Assembly: GCA_038231615.1 (NCBI GenBank)
Contig: JBBRLA010000601.1
Coordinates: 1-5,422 of the forward strand
Direction of reading: 5' to 3'
DNA from: JBBRLA01 sp038231615
Lineage (GTDB): Bacteria; Myxococcota_A; Polyangia; Palsa-1104; JAEUJZ01
Length of the DNA stretch: 5,422 bases
Positions 1 to 4,828 of this stretch are shown one piece after another. The stretch's first letter is position 1. Every line of letters starts with the position of its first letter. The notes under the pieces are model-generated. The model was given only the letters and a program-made list of their open reading frames with translations, had not been told where the DNA came from and searched no databases. The position numbers and the translations under genes are program-made.

Positions 1-29
1 CATGCAGCAGACCGAGGTCGCCGGCCTGT

Positions 30-158
30 TCACGGTCCCGGGTCGAGTTCTGGTCCCGGCCCTACTCCGAACGCGAGCCAGCAGGGGGCCACGTCCAGGG
101 CCATGGCCAGGCGCTCGACCAGATCAAGACGCGGGCGGTTGGAGTAACTCGCCCATCT
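30..158 (-). pseudogene. Remnant of a third HTH (XRE-type) module, out of frame with the upstream regulator
   Basis: Just past the stop of the two-module regulator, another minus-strand frame reads 42 residues that include SNRPRLDLVERLA and then ALDVAPCWLAFG before a TGA at 30-32. This aligns without gaps to the end of both intact modules next door (IPAIDTLERLANVLKISPCWLAFG and IPRLDTLEKIAAVLKVSPCWLAYG). The first half of the module, with the recognition helix, is missing. The distance from the second to the third CWLA motif is 98 bases, against 231 between the first and second, so about 130 bases plus the reading frame have been lost. I see no SD-led start; a GTG at 161-159 is possible. It is probably a decayed third repeat of the same gene. 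A separately translated short peptide is less likely. Confidence 0.6.
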
Positions 159-417
159 CACCGACCGTAGGCCAGCCAGCAGGGCGATACTTTGAGGACT
201 GCCGCAATCTTTTCCAAGGTATCCAGACGCGGAATGTTCCGGCTTTCCTCGATCCTCATCACCGTCACGTCGGACGTGTCGGACAGATTCCCGAGCGCCA
301 GCAGGGAAATCCCCTGCCGCTCGCGCTCCCCCTTGAGGCGGGCGGGGATGCTCAGGCAGCGGAGGCCAGCAGGTTCGGACCAGGGCTCTTGGATGCCGAA
401 GGCGAGCCAGCAGGGGG
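73..417. repeat. 16-base direct repeat (two copies) inside the HTH modules
   Basis: GCGAGCCAGCAGGGGG occurs identically at 73-88 and 402-417. The core GCCAGCAGG recurs at the matching place of the second module (about 175-183), and twice more near 299 and 355. On the minus strand the 16-base copies encode the PCWLA segment that closes each HTH module. The repeat therefore reflects module duplication, and it gives short homology for recombination between modules. Confidence 0.7.
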
Positions 418-637
418 AGATCTTCAGGACGTTGGCGAGTCGCTCCAGCGTGTCGATGGCGGGGATGCGCATATCGGCTTCGATGTTGGAAGCCGTGTTG
501 TGCGATAGACCCGCTGCAAGCGATACGGCCTTTCGGGTCAGTCCTGCTTCTTGTCTCGCCTTCTTCAGTCGTTTAGGTAGGCCAAAGTAAAGGGGATTCT
601 TCCTGCCACGAACCACTCTCCCTCGGTAGCACGCCAT
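158..637 (-). CDS. Transcriptional regulator with two tandem HTH (XRE/Cro-CI) modules
   Basis: A 159-residue cytoplasmic DNA-binding protein, probably a repressor or autoregulator. Module 1 spans residues 20-81 (LPKRLKKARQEAGLTRKAVS, then the GLSHNTASNIEADMRIP turn and recognition region). Module 2 spans 97-158 (ARLKGERERQGISLLALGNL, then TVMRIEESRNIPRLD). Each ends in CWLAFG or CWLAYG (C76-W77 and C153-W154). No ligand-binding or catalytic domain is visible. The frame stays open to a GTG at 730, but I chose the ATG at 637 because the best -10 box (681-686) lies inside the longer version and nothing like an SD precedes 730. A GTG at 616 with GAGGGAGA right before it is an alternative, with short spacing. 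The gene is transcribed away from the zinc-ribbon and ATPase-HNH genes. Control of those genes is plausible but unproven. A third, broken module follows the stop. Confidence 0.85.
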   Translation of the reverse strand: MACYRGRVVRGRKNPLYFGLPKRLKKARQEAGLTRKAVSLAAGLSHNTASNIEADMRIPAIDTLERLANVLKISPCWLAFGIQEPWSEPAGLRCLSIPARLKGERERQGISLLALGNLSDTSDVTVMRIEESRNIPRLDTLEKIAAVLKVSPCWLAYGR

Positions 638-641
638 TCTC

Positions 642-661
642 TGCCCCGACAAATTGGGGCA
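642..661. promoter_or_regulatory. Inverted repeat TGCCCC-N8-GGGGCA, candidate operator
   Basis: Perfect 6-base arms (642-647 and 656-661) flank the 8-base centre GACAAATT. The site ends four bases before the regulator's ATG at 637, downstream of its putative -10. A dyad of this size there fits an autoregulatory operator for a double-HTH protein, or an RNA hairpin that masks the start. Only the symmetry is seen; the role is inferred. Confidence 0.4.
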
Positions 662-680
662 ATTCTCGACTCTGCGATAA

Positions 681-686
681 ATTTTA
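681..686 (-). promoter_or_regulatory. Candidate -10 box of the HTH regulator
   Basis: The minus strand reads TACATAAAATTTATC in an AT-rich island within GC-rich DNA, giving a TAAAAT hexamer at 686-681. That would put a start site near 674 and a leader of about 37 bases that contains the inverted repeat. No convincing -35 is present at 16-18 bases. On the plus strand the same island offers TTGGGG (654-659), an 18-base gap, and TAAATT (678-683), a weak promoter toward the zinc-ribbon gene. The two may be divergent and overlapping. Confidence 0.3.
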
Positions 687-738
687 TGTAGACAGCCTGG
701 ATCACCTGAGTTAGATCCTTCACACCACACCGAAAATC

Positions 739-781
739 GCCGGAGGCCGCGGCCTCCGGCCCCGTTCCGCGTCGCGGGGCC
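739..781 (+). promoter_or_regulatory. Two overlapping, mutually exclusive GC hairpins in the leader of the zinc-ribbon gene
   Basis: Hairpin A is a perfect 22-base palindrome at 739-760 (arms GCCGGAGGCCG and CGGCCTCCGGC). Hairpin B pairs GGCCCCG (758-764) with CGGGGCC (775-781) around a 10-base loop. They share 758-760, so both cannot form fully at once. No T-run follows B on the plus strand. On the minus strand A is followed by GATTTTCGG, which could act as a weak terminator for antisense transcripts. It may be a switch ahead of 828, a palindromic repeat element, or chance in GC-rich DNA. Confidence 0.45.
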
Positions 782-827
782 CTGCCCTGGAAAGCAAACC
801 CCGTGACGCCTTCACGAGGAGGACATC

Positions 828-1136
828 ATGCTCCAGTCCCCGGCCACCCGTCCAGCCGAACGCGCCCCACTGCCCCGCCGCGCCGGTCCCCCCTCCGTCC
901 AGCCCCCCCGGGCTCGGCCGCCTTTTACCCCCTGCCAGATCTGCCGGCGGCGGCGCGGCCAGCCGGTCTGTCTGGGGGAGGACGTGGCCAGCCTGGGGGA
1001 CCTGTGCCCGCGCTGCCTGTCCCGCCTGCGCGACCTCATCCTGGCCGTGGTCGGCTGCGCCGGGACCTTGCGCGGTGCAGGAAACCTGCTCAGGATCTTC
1101 CGCGCCCTGTTCACGCTGGGCGAGAGCCATGGTTGA
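828..1136 (+). CDS. Small protein with a zinc-ribbon-like CxxC...CxxC motif
   Basis: A 102-residue protein that I do not recognise. A proline/arginine-rich, probably disordered N-terminus (1-35) leads into C36-x-x-C39 (TPCQICRRRR) and then C60-x-x-C63 (LCPRC), with 20 residues between the pairs. This spacing suits a zinc ribbon or treble-clef knuckle. C48 and C77 are extra cysteines. Residues 64-97 look helical and rather hydrophobic (LRDLILAVVG, then NLLRIFRALF), perhaps amphipathic or a packing surface. The start is well supported: GAGGAGGA at 816-823, four bases before ATG. It ends 92 bases before the ATPase gene, which has its own candidate promoter, so co-transcription is uncertain. It could be a nucleic-acid-binding accessory factor of the neighbouring module or an unrelated gene. 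Other frames here are open only because of high GC; the SD and cysteine pairs favour this one. Confidence 0.65.
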   Translation: MLQSPATRPAERAPLPRRAGPPSVQPPRARPPFTPCQICRRRRGQPVCLGEDVASLGDLCPRCLSRLRDLILAVVGCAGTLRGAGNLLRIFRALFTLGESHG

Positions 1137-1160
1137 TTCGGGCTCACCACCCACCGGTTC

Positions 1161-1190
1161 TTGCCGTCGAGGAATGCCCTCTGCTACACT
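1161..1190 (+). promoter_or_regulatory. Candidate sigma-70-type promoter with extended -10 for the ATPase-HNH operon
   Basis: TTGCCG at 1161-1166 stands 18 bases before TACACT at 1185-1190. The -10 is preceded by TGC, an extended -10 (TGN) element. The predicted start site is near 1197, with a leader of about 32 bases before the ATPase ATG. It is the best promoter-like match in the gap between the two genes. Confidence 0.5.
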
Positions 1191-1228
1191 CCGCTCACTC
1201 GAACACGTAAACGAACCGTAAGGACGCC

Positions 1229-2533
1229 ATGCTTCAATCTCTCGAACTCAACAATCTCGGTCCGGCCCCGCGGCTGGCTGTGGAGTTCGCCCCTCGACTG
1301 AACCTAATCACCGGCGACAATGGGCTCGGGAAGACTTTCTTGCTCGATATCTGCTGGTGGGCGCTGACGGGGACCTGGGCCGGCCCGCCCGCCTGGCCAC
1401 GGTGGGGCAAGGGCGCGGCTCCGACGATCCATTACCGGGTATCTGGGGAAACGCCACCCAGAACGTTTGAGGGCACCTTCGAGCTTCGCGAGCAACGCTG
1501 GTCCAGGCACCAGGGGCCGCCGGCCATACCCGACCTGATTCTCTACGCCCGCGTAGACGGAGGCTTTTCTATCTGGGATCGCCTGCGAAATGAATGGCGG
1601 GGGCGGCTGATCGGGGTTGACCATTCCATGACGGAGACGTGGAGCGAGCCTGCCAGGCGTCCCCCCGCGTACCACTTCTCCCCAGACGAGGTATGGAACG
1701 GGCTGGAGGCCGATGGCAAGGTCCTGTCCAAGGGCCTCATCGACGACTGGATCAGGTGGCAGTACCAGCCCCAGAAGAACGGCACCTCGCCCTTCCAGGT
1801 GCTCACCGAGGTGCTGGCGGGATTGTCCCCCCATCCGACCAAGGAGCCGATCCGCCCAGGCGATCCGGTGCGCATCTCTCCCGACGAAGCGCGCGACATC
1901 CCCACCGTCGTGCTGCCTTACGAGACCATCCCCGTGGTCTTTGCCTCGGCGGGCATGAAGCGCGTTCTGGCACTTTCGTACCTGCTGGTCTGGACCTGGT
2001 ACGAGCACATCCAGGCCTCCCGGCTGCTCAACCAGGAGCCCGCTGGCCACCTGACCCTGTTGCTCGACGAGGTGGAGGCCCACCTCCATCCTCAATGGCA
2101 GCGAGTGATCCTGCCGGCGCTCCTGCGGGTCGTGAGTGCATTAAAAGCGGATCTGAAGGTGCAGATCATCACCACCACCCATGCTCCGCTGGTCCTCGCC
2201 TCGGTCGAGCCGCTCTTCGACGAGGAGCAGGATCGCCTCCTGGTCTTCGCGGCGCAGGGCGCAAAGGTCAGCCTGAATCAGGTCCCCTGGGCCAAGCAGG
2301 GAGATGCCGTGGACTGGCTGACCTCGGAATCCTTTGGGCTTCATCAGGCGCGCTCCCTGGAGGCAGAGCAGGCCATCGAGGCCGCCGAAGCGTTTATGCG
2401 GGGTGACGTCGAGTCTTTGCCGGAGCACCTGAAGACCAGGGAGGCCATCCATCAAGGGCTTCGCCGGGTACTGGCCGGCGATGACACCTTCTGGCCCCGT
2501 TGGATTGTCTCCACCCAGGGGGAACTGCCATGA
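1229..2533 (+). CDS. ABC-type AAA family ATPase, PtuA-like subunit of an ATPase-HNH defence module
   Basis: A 434-residue cytoplasmic ATPase of the SMC/RecF/OLD-like class. It starts with MLQSLELNNLGPAPRLAVEF and has Walker A GDNGLGKT at 29-36. The signature-like segment VVFASAGMKRVLALSYLLVW starts at 236, Walker B LTLLLDEVEAHLHPQW ends at residue 290 with D280-E281, and the H-switch TTTHAP has H318. The insert (about 90-230) between the nucleotide-binding halves is compact, with no long coiled coil. The tail after the H-switch (about 110 residues, including SESFGLHQARSLEAEQAIEA) has no recognisable Toprim nuclease, unlike OLD proteins, so cutting would fall to the partner. TAAGGA at 1219-1224 sits four bases before the ATG. 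Its stop overlaps the start of the HNH gene (ATGA), which implies translational coupling. In Septu-type systems such ATPases sense phage and control an HNH nuclease; I infer the same here from architecture and pairing. Confidence 0.88.
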   Translation: MLQSLELNNLGPAPRLAVEFAPRLNLITGDNGLGKTFLLDICWWALTGTWAGPPAWPRWGKGAAPTIHYRVSGETPPRTFEGTFELREQRWSRHQGPPAIPDLILYARVDGGFSIWDRLRNEWRGRLIGVDHSMTETWSEPARRPPAYHFSPDEVWNGLEADGKVLSKGLIDDWIRWQYQPQKNGTSPFQVLTEVLAGLSPHPTKEPIRPGDPVRISPDEARDIPTVVLPYETIPVVFASAGMKRVLALSYLLVWTWYEHIQASRLLNQEPAGHLTLLLDEVEAHLHPQWQRVILPALLRVVSALKADLKVQIITTTHAPLVLASVEPLFDEEQDRLLVFAAQGAKVSLNQVPWAKQGDAVDWLTSESFGLHQARSLEAEQAIEAAEAFMRGDVESLPEHLKTREAIHQGLRRVLAGDDTFWPRWIVSTQGELP

Positions 2534-3279
2534 TCCGCTGTGTGCGGGTCCCCGAGCCGGCGGCGTTTGATGCCGAGGTGCGGGCGCCTGGCCGGACCTG
2601 GCTGGAATTGCATCCGGATGATAGGCGGCCGAGGCCGCTGTGGACCCCATTTCTCCCGGCCCTCGCAGACGGATTTCGCAATATGTGCGGCTACTCGGCG
2701 ATGCACGTGGAGAGCGGCACGGTCGATCACTACATCAGCTGCTCCAGCGACCGGACCATGGCCTATGAGTGGGACAATTATCGCTTCGCCTCCGAGCGCA
2801 TGAACAGCATCAAGCGGACGGCAGATGGCGCGGTGCTCGACCCATTTGTTGTCCAGGACGGCTGGTTTGAGATCTTGCTGCCATCGCTGCAACTGGTGCT
2901 CACGGAGCAGGTCCCACCAGAGCATCGCCGGCAGGCGGAGTACACGCTGGTCCGGCTGCGTCTGCGGGATGACGAGAGGATCATCCGCAGGCGCGCGCAG
3001 TGGCGAGATCAGTTCATTAGCGGAAAGTTGACCTTGCCTGGTCTGCACGACATGGCACCGCTCATCGCCCGGGCGGTGGAGAAGCACCTGCTTTCGCTGA
3101 ATGCGGAGATTTCCGGCGACGTAAACGAGTGGTATCGGATGTTTCGGGACGGGAGACTGAGTCTTTCGGGGTTGCGCGACCGCGCACCGGCGATCGCCAA
3201 GGAGATTGTGGAACTTCTACAAGGGACGAGAGCGGTCCAAGCAAGGGAATTGGCGGAGGTGTGCGTCGATGGAATATAG
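2530..3279 (+). CDS. HNH endonuclease-like protein, PtuB-like partner of the AAA ATPase, with duplicated C-terminal unit
   Basis: A 249-residue putative nuclease. An HNH core is readable: M52-C53-G54-Y55, then V65-D66-H67-Y68 (general-base His), AYEWDNYR with N83, and ERMNSIK with N92 and K95, then the conserved-looking LDPF and GWFEILLP strands (103-119). The family I recognise has this CxY...DHF...YEWDNYR...MNSxK pattern beside AAA ATPases. The paired zinc cysteines of classical HNH domains are missing. The C-terminal part holds two copies of one helical unit, at 158-188 (WRDQFISGKLTLPGL) and 201-231 (WYRMFRDGRLSLSGL). I chose the ATG overlapping the ATPase stop. An in-frame ATG at 2500 lies inside the ATPase gene and adds residues unlike the usual start. 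The likely role is DNA or RNA cleavage on infection, under ATPase control; the substrate is unknown. Toxicity or cleavage has to be inferred. Confidence 0.85.
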   Translation: MIRCVRVPEPAAFDAEVRAPGRTWLELHPDDRRPRPLWTPFLPALADGFRNMCGYSAMHVESGTVDHYISCSSDRTMAYEWDNYRFASERMNSIKRTADGAVLDPFVVQDGWFEILLPSLQLVLTEQVPPEHRRQAEYTLVRLRLRDDERIIRRRAQWRDQFISGKLTLPGLHDMAPLIARAVEKHLLSLNAEISGDVNEWYRMFRDGRLSLSGLRDRAPAIAKEIVELLQGTRAVQARELAEVCVDGI

Positions 3280-3346
3280 TGAAATTTTTGATCGTATTAA
3301 AGATTGCAAAAATTCGCCGATATATCGAATTGTGTCAACTGGTTGA
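3269..3346 (+). pseudogene. Short AT-rich ORF, probable 5' fragment of a third operon gene
   Basis: ATG at 3269 opens a 25-residue frame, MEYSEIFDRIKDCKNSPIYR then IVSTG, ending at TGA 3344-3346. GGAGG at 3255-3259 is nine bases upstream, a strong SD inside the end of the HNH gene, and the ORF overlaps that gene by 11 bases. Positions 3271-3334 are about 30% GC, far below the surroundings, and the peptide looks natural (charged, amphipathic, NSPIYR). No longer frame continues it. It may be a real small gene, a leader peptide, or the head of a gene cut off by a deletion. I recognise no family. Confidence 0.4.
3283..3314 (+). repeat. AT-rich inverted repeat after the HNH gene
   Basis: AATTTTTG (3283-3290) and CAAAAATT (3307-3314) are perfect 8-base complements around a 16-base loop, just past the HNH stop and inside the small AT-rich ORF. 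The stem is nearly all A/T and is not followed by a T-run, so it is not a good intrinsic terminator. Confidence 0.3.
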
Positions 3347-3419
3347 ACCAGTGAGCCAAGCAGGTCGGGCGATCACCTTCATCAAAGCCGCTTTGAGCGT
3401 CCTAACCCGGCGTAGCCGG
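3338..3419. repeat. Cluster of perfect dyads in the convergent intergenic region
   Basis: There are two 15-base dyads with 7-base arms and a single central base: ACTGGTTGAACCAGT (3338-3352) and TCAAAGCCGCTTTGA (3382-3396). Their centres are 44 bases apart. CCGGC-GTA-GCCGG follows at 3407-3419. No T-run follows any of them, so they are weak terminators at best. Perfect symmetry with a one-base centre is more typical of protein-binding sites or recombination ends. The rest of 3347-3548 holds no well-supported gene. Confidence 0.45.
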
Positions 3420-3436
3420 AACCATAGAGGCCGAAA

Positions 3437-3538
3437 TCAGTGCGCCAGGGCGTGGTACTCTCGCCCGCACATAGCGACGAGCTGACGCACCCACTTCTTC
3501 CTGCGCACGCAGGATGGCCGAAATTGTTCCAGGGTCGT
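3437..3538 (-). pseudogene. Possible minus-strand coding remnant (C-terminal tail of an unknown gene)
   Basis: Between the lipoprotein stop and the dyad cluster, a frame different from the lipoprotein's reads TTLEQFRPSCVRRKKWVRQL then VAMCGREYHALAH and a TGA at 3439-3437. Third codon positions are about 79% G or C over these 33 codons, as in genuine genes here. There is no independent start, because the frame runs upstream into the antisense of the lectin domain. It might be the cut-off end of a lost gene, perhaps from a mobile element. I do not recognise it. Confidence 0.25.
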
Positions 3539-3556
3539 TACCGGCTCGTTACCGGC
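3535..3556. repeat. 11-base tandem duplication at the lipoprotein stop codon
   Basis: TCGTTACCGGC occurs twice back to back (3535-3545 and 3546-3556). The second copy includes the TAA stop of the minus-strand lipoprotein gene (3551-3549), so the duplication repeats its stop codon in the downstream flank. It is probably replication slippage or a small insertion footprint. Confidence 0.6.
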
Positions 3557-4661
3557 AGCAGGTATTGGACACCCACAGCGGTGTGCCGCCGGCGGCGTAC
3601 ACGACGACATTGCCGTCGTCCTGGATGGCCAGGTACGAGCCGGGGTGTCCCGGCGTCCCGCTGTCCCACAGCGCCTGGGCCCCGTTCTCATAAAGCACGA
3701 AGTTCCCGTCGTCCTGCATCACCGCCGTATATCCAGTTGACTCGGTCGGGTGCCAGGTGTTCGAGGCCCAGAGGGCGCCGACGCCGTTTTGATAGAGGAC
3801 CAGGTTGCCGTCTGCCTGCATGGCCAGGGTGAAGCGTCCATCGCAGGACCCGAGGGCCTGGCCGGCGTCCAGGCCCTTGCCGGGCCCGAGGATCCCGCAA
3901 CCGGTCGGCGGCGGGGGCGGCGGCGCAGCCGACCACGCCCCGTAATCGTCCTTCAGGGCCTCGTCGATATCGGAGCCGCCGCCAAATGCCTGCCCACCGT
4001 TCTGATAGAGGTGCGCACCGTCGAGCACCTGCCCGCCGCTCCAGGCCAGCGTCTGCCAGCCGTAGACCGCGGTCCCGTTCTCGAAGCAGCGCTTGACCAC
4101 GTAGTATCCGCCATAAACGCCGACGCGAGCGGCGCCAATCACCGAGGCGGCCCCGCGCAGGTAGTCGTCGATGGGCCCCTGCTGCTCGGGCGTGGCATCA
4201 AAGTCGACAGCGAAGTAGATCGGCAGGTTGCCCGGAAAGCCGAGCGCGTCGGCCTGTGTCAACGCGGTCTCCGCATCGGCGACCCCTTGCCCATTGCCGC
4301 CCAGGGCGTTCTGGGCGCCTTCCTCCCAGACCAGGACGATGCTCACCCCGTTGTTGTGCAGATCGTCGACCTCGGCCTGCTCAATCGTCTTACCCGAGCG
4401 GTCGTGGGACAGGTAGCGGGCGGCGAACTCGAAGCCCGCGGCCTTGATCGCCGCGCCGCCGGGATGCGACCACGAATAGTCGATCCCCCGCGAGCCGGCA
4501 CCGGCCGGCCTGATGCTGGCGGAGCCGGGCGCGGACCTTTCGTCGAGGGTCGTGCCACATCCAAGGATAACGGTCGCGGCCAGCAGGACCAGGCTCTTGC
4601 GGATCACCCGCGCCACGACGGACAACTGAGGAGAACTAGACAGGCAAGGCTTTATGGACAT
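3549..4661 (-). CDS. Lipoprotein with DUF1906 glycoside hydrolase-like domain and C-terminal bulb-type (GNA-like) lectin
   Basis: A 370-residue exported protein. The signal peptide has basic residues before LVLLAATVILGC, with a lipobox and C35 as the lipidated residue. The DUF1906 (Rv2525c-like, TIM-barrel) domain spans about 58-243: RGIDYSWSHPGGAAIKAAGF with D61, PIYFAVDFD with D153 and D155, GVYGGYYV, and the closing DIDEALKDDYGAW. A P247-P252 linker leads to a B-lectin domain (about 254-368). Its three mannose-binding motifs QxDxNxVxY are all intact, at 282-290, 316-324 and 347-355. The likely role is binding and perhaps cleaving glycan or peptidoglycan at the envelope or on a neighbour cell; activity of this family is poorly known. 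I chose ATG 4661 because AAGGAGGA (4672-4665) sits three bases upstream; a 14-residue extension to 4703 lacks this support. It is divergent from the kinase gene and convergent with the HNH operon, with no sign of a link to it. Confidence 0.88.
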   Translation of the reverse strand: MSIKPCLSSSPQLSVVARVIRKSLVLLAATVILGCGTTLDERSAPGSASIRPAGAGSRGIDYSWSHPGGAAIKAAGFEFAARYLSHDRSGKTIEQAEVDDLHNNGVSIVLVWEEGAQNALGGNGQGVADAETALTQADALGFPGNLPIYFAVDFDATPEQQGPIDDYLRGAASVIGAARVGVYGGYYVVKRCFENGTAVYGWQTLAWSGGQVLDGAHLYQNGGQAFGGGSDIDEALKDDYGAWSAAPPPPPPTGCGILGPGKGLDAGQALGSCDGRFTLAMQADGNLVLYQNGVGALWASNTWHPTESTGYTAVMQDDGNFVLYENGAQALWDSGTPGHPGSYLAIQDDGNVVVYAAGGTPLWVSNTCCR

Positions 4662-4664
4662 GGT

Positions 4665-4672
4665 TCCTCCTT
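4665..4672 (-). promoter_or_regulatory. Ribosome binding site that fixes the lipoprotein start
   Basis: The minus strand reads AAGGAGGA, a near-perfect Shine-Dalgarno sequence, three bases before the ATG at 4661. It favours this start over the in-frame ATG at 4703. Confidence 0.8.
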
Positions 4673-4828
4673 GAGGTCGGGGACCCGCAGAATGCTGTCT
4701 CAATCAGGTTGCACCAGGGGCTCTTTGCCCGAGCAACAGCCTGAGCGATAGAAATTGTGCGGATCATGAGGGAGGACCTGAGCAATTCCCATACCAGCTC
4801 CTGCCGCCCTCGTCATCAAACCGCACCG

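Noticed and set aside
2..590. Long plus-strand frames over the HTH regulator
   Set aside because: Low-complexity P/R/G translations opposite a gene with two clear HTH modules; shadow frames of high GC DNA.
720..1210. Alternative frames over the CxxC protein, both strands (including a 144-residue minus-strand frame)
   Set aside because: None has an SD comparable to GAGGAGGA before 828, and none has recognisable motifs.
828..1240. CxxC protein and ATPase both begin MLQS
   Set aside because: Only four residues match and the sequences then diverge completely; taken as coincidence.
1304..2095. 263-residue minus-strand frame opposite the ATPase
   Set aside because: Antisense to intact Walker A and Walker B regions; no motif of its own.
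2500..2529. Upstream ATG for the HNH gene
   Set aside because: Lies inside the ATPase gene; the ATGA overlap at 2530 is the usual coupled start and MIRCVRVPEP fits the expected N-terminus.
4704..4744. Imperfect stem TCAGG-TTGC / GCAA-CAG-CCTGA in the lipoprotein-kinase gap
   Set aside because: Interrupted stem with a 20-base loop and no T-run; too weak to call a terminator or riboswitch.
3750..4751. 333-residue plus-strand frame opposite the lipoprotein gene
   Set aside because: Antisense of clear lectin and DUF1906 domains; composition is typical of a shadow.
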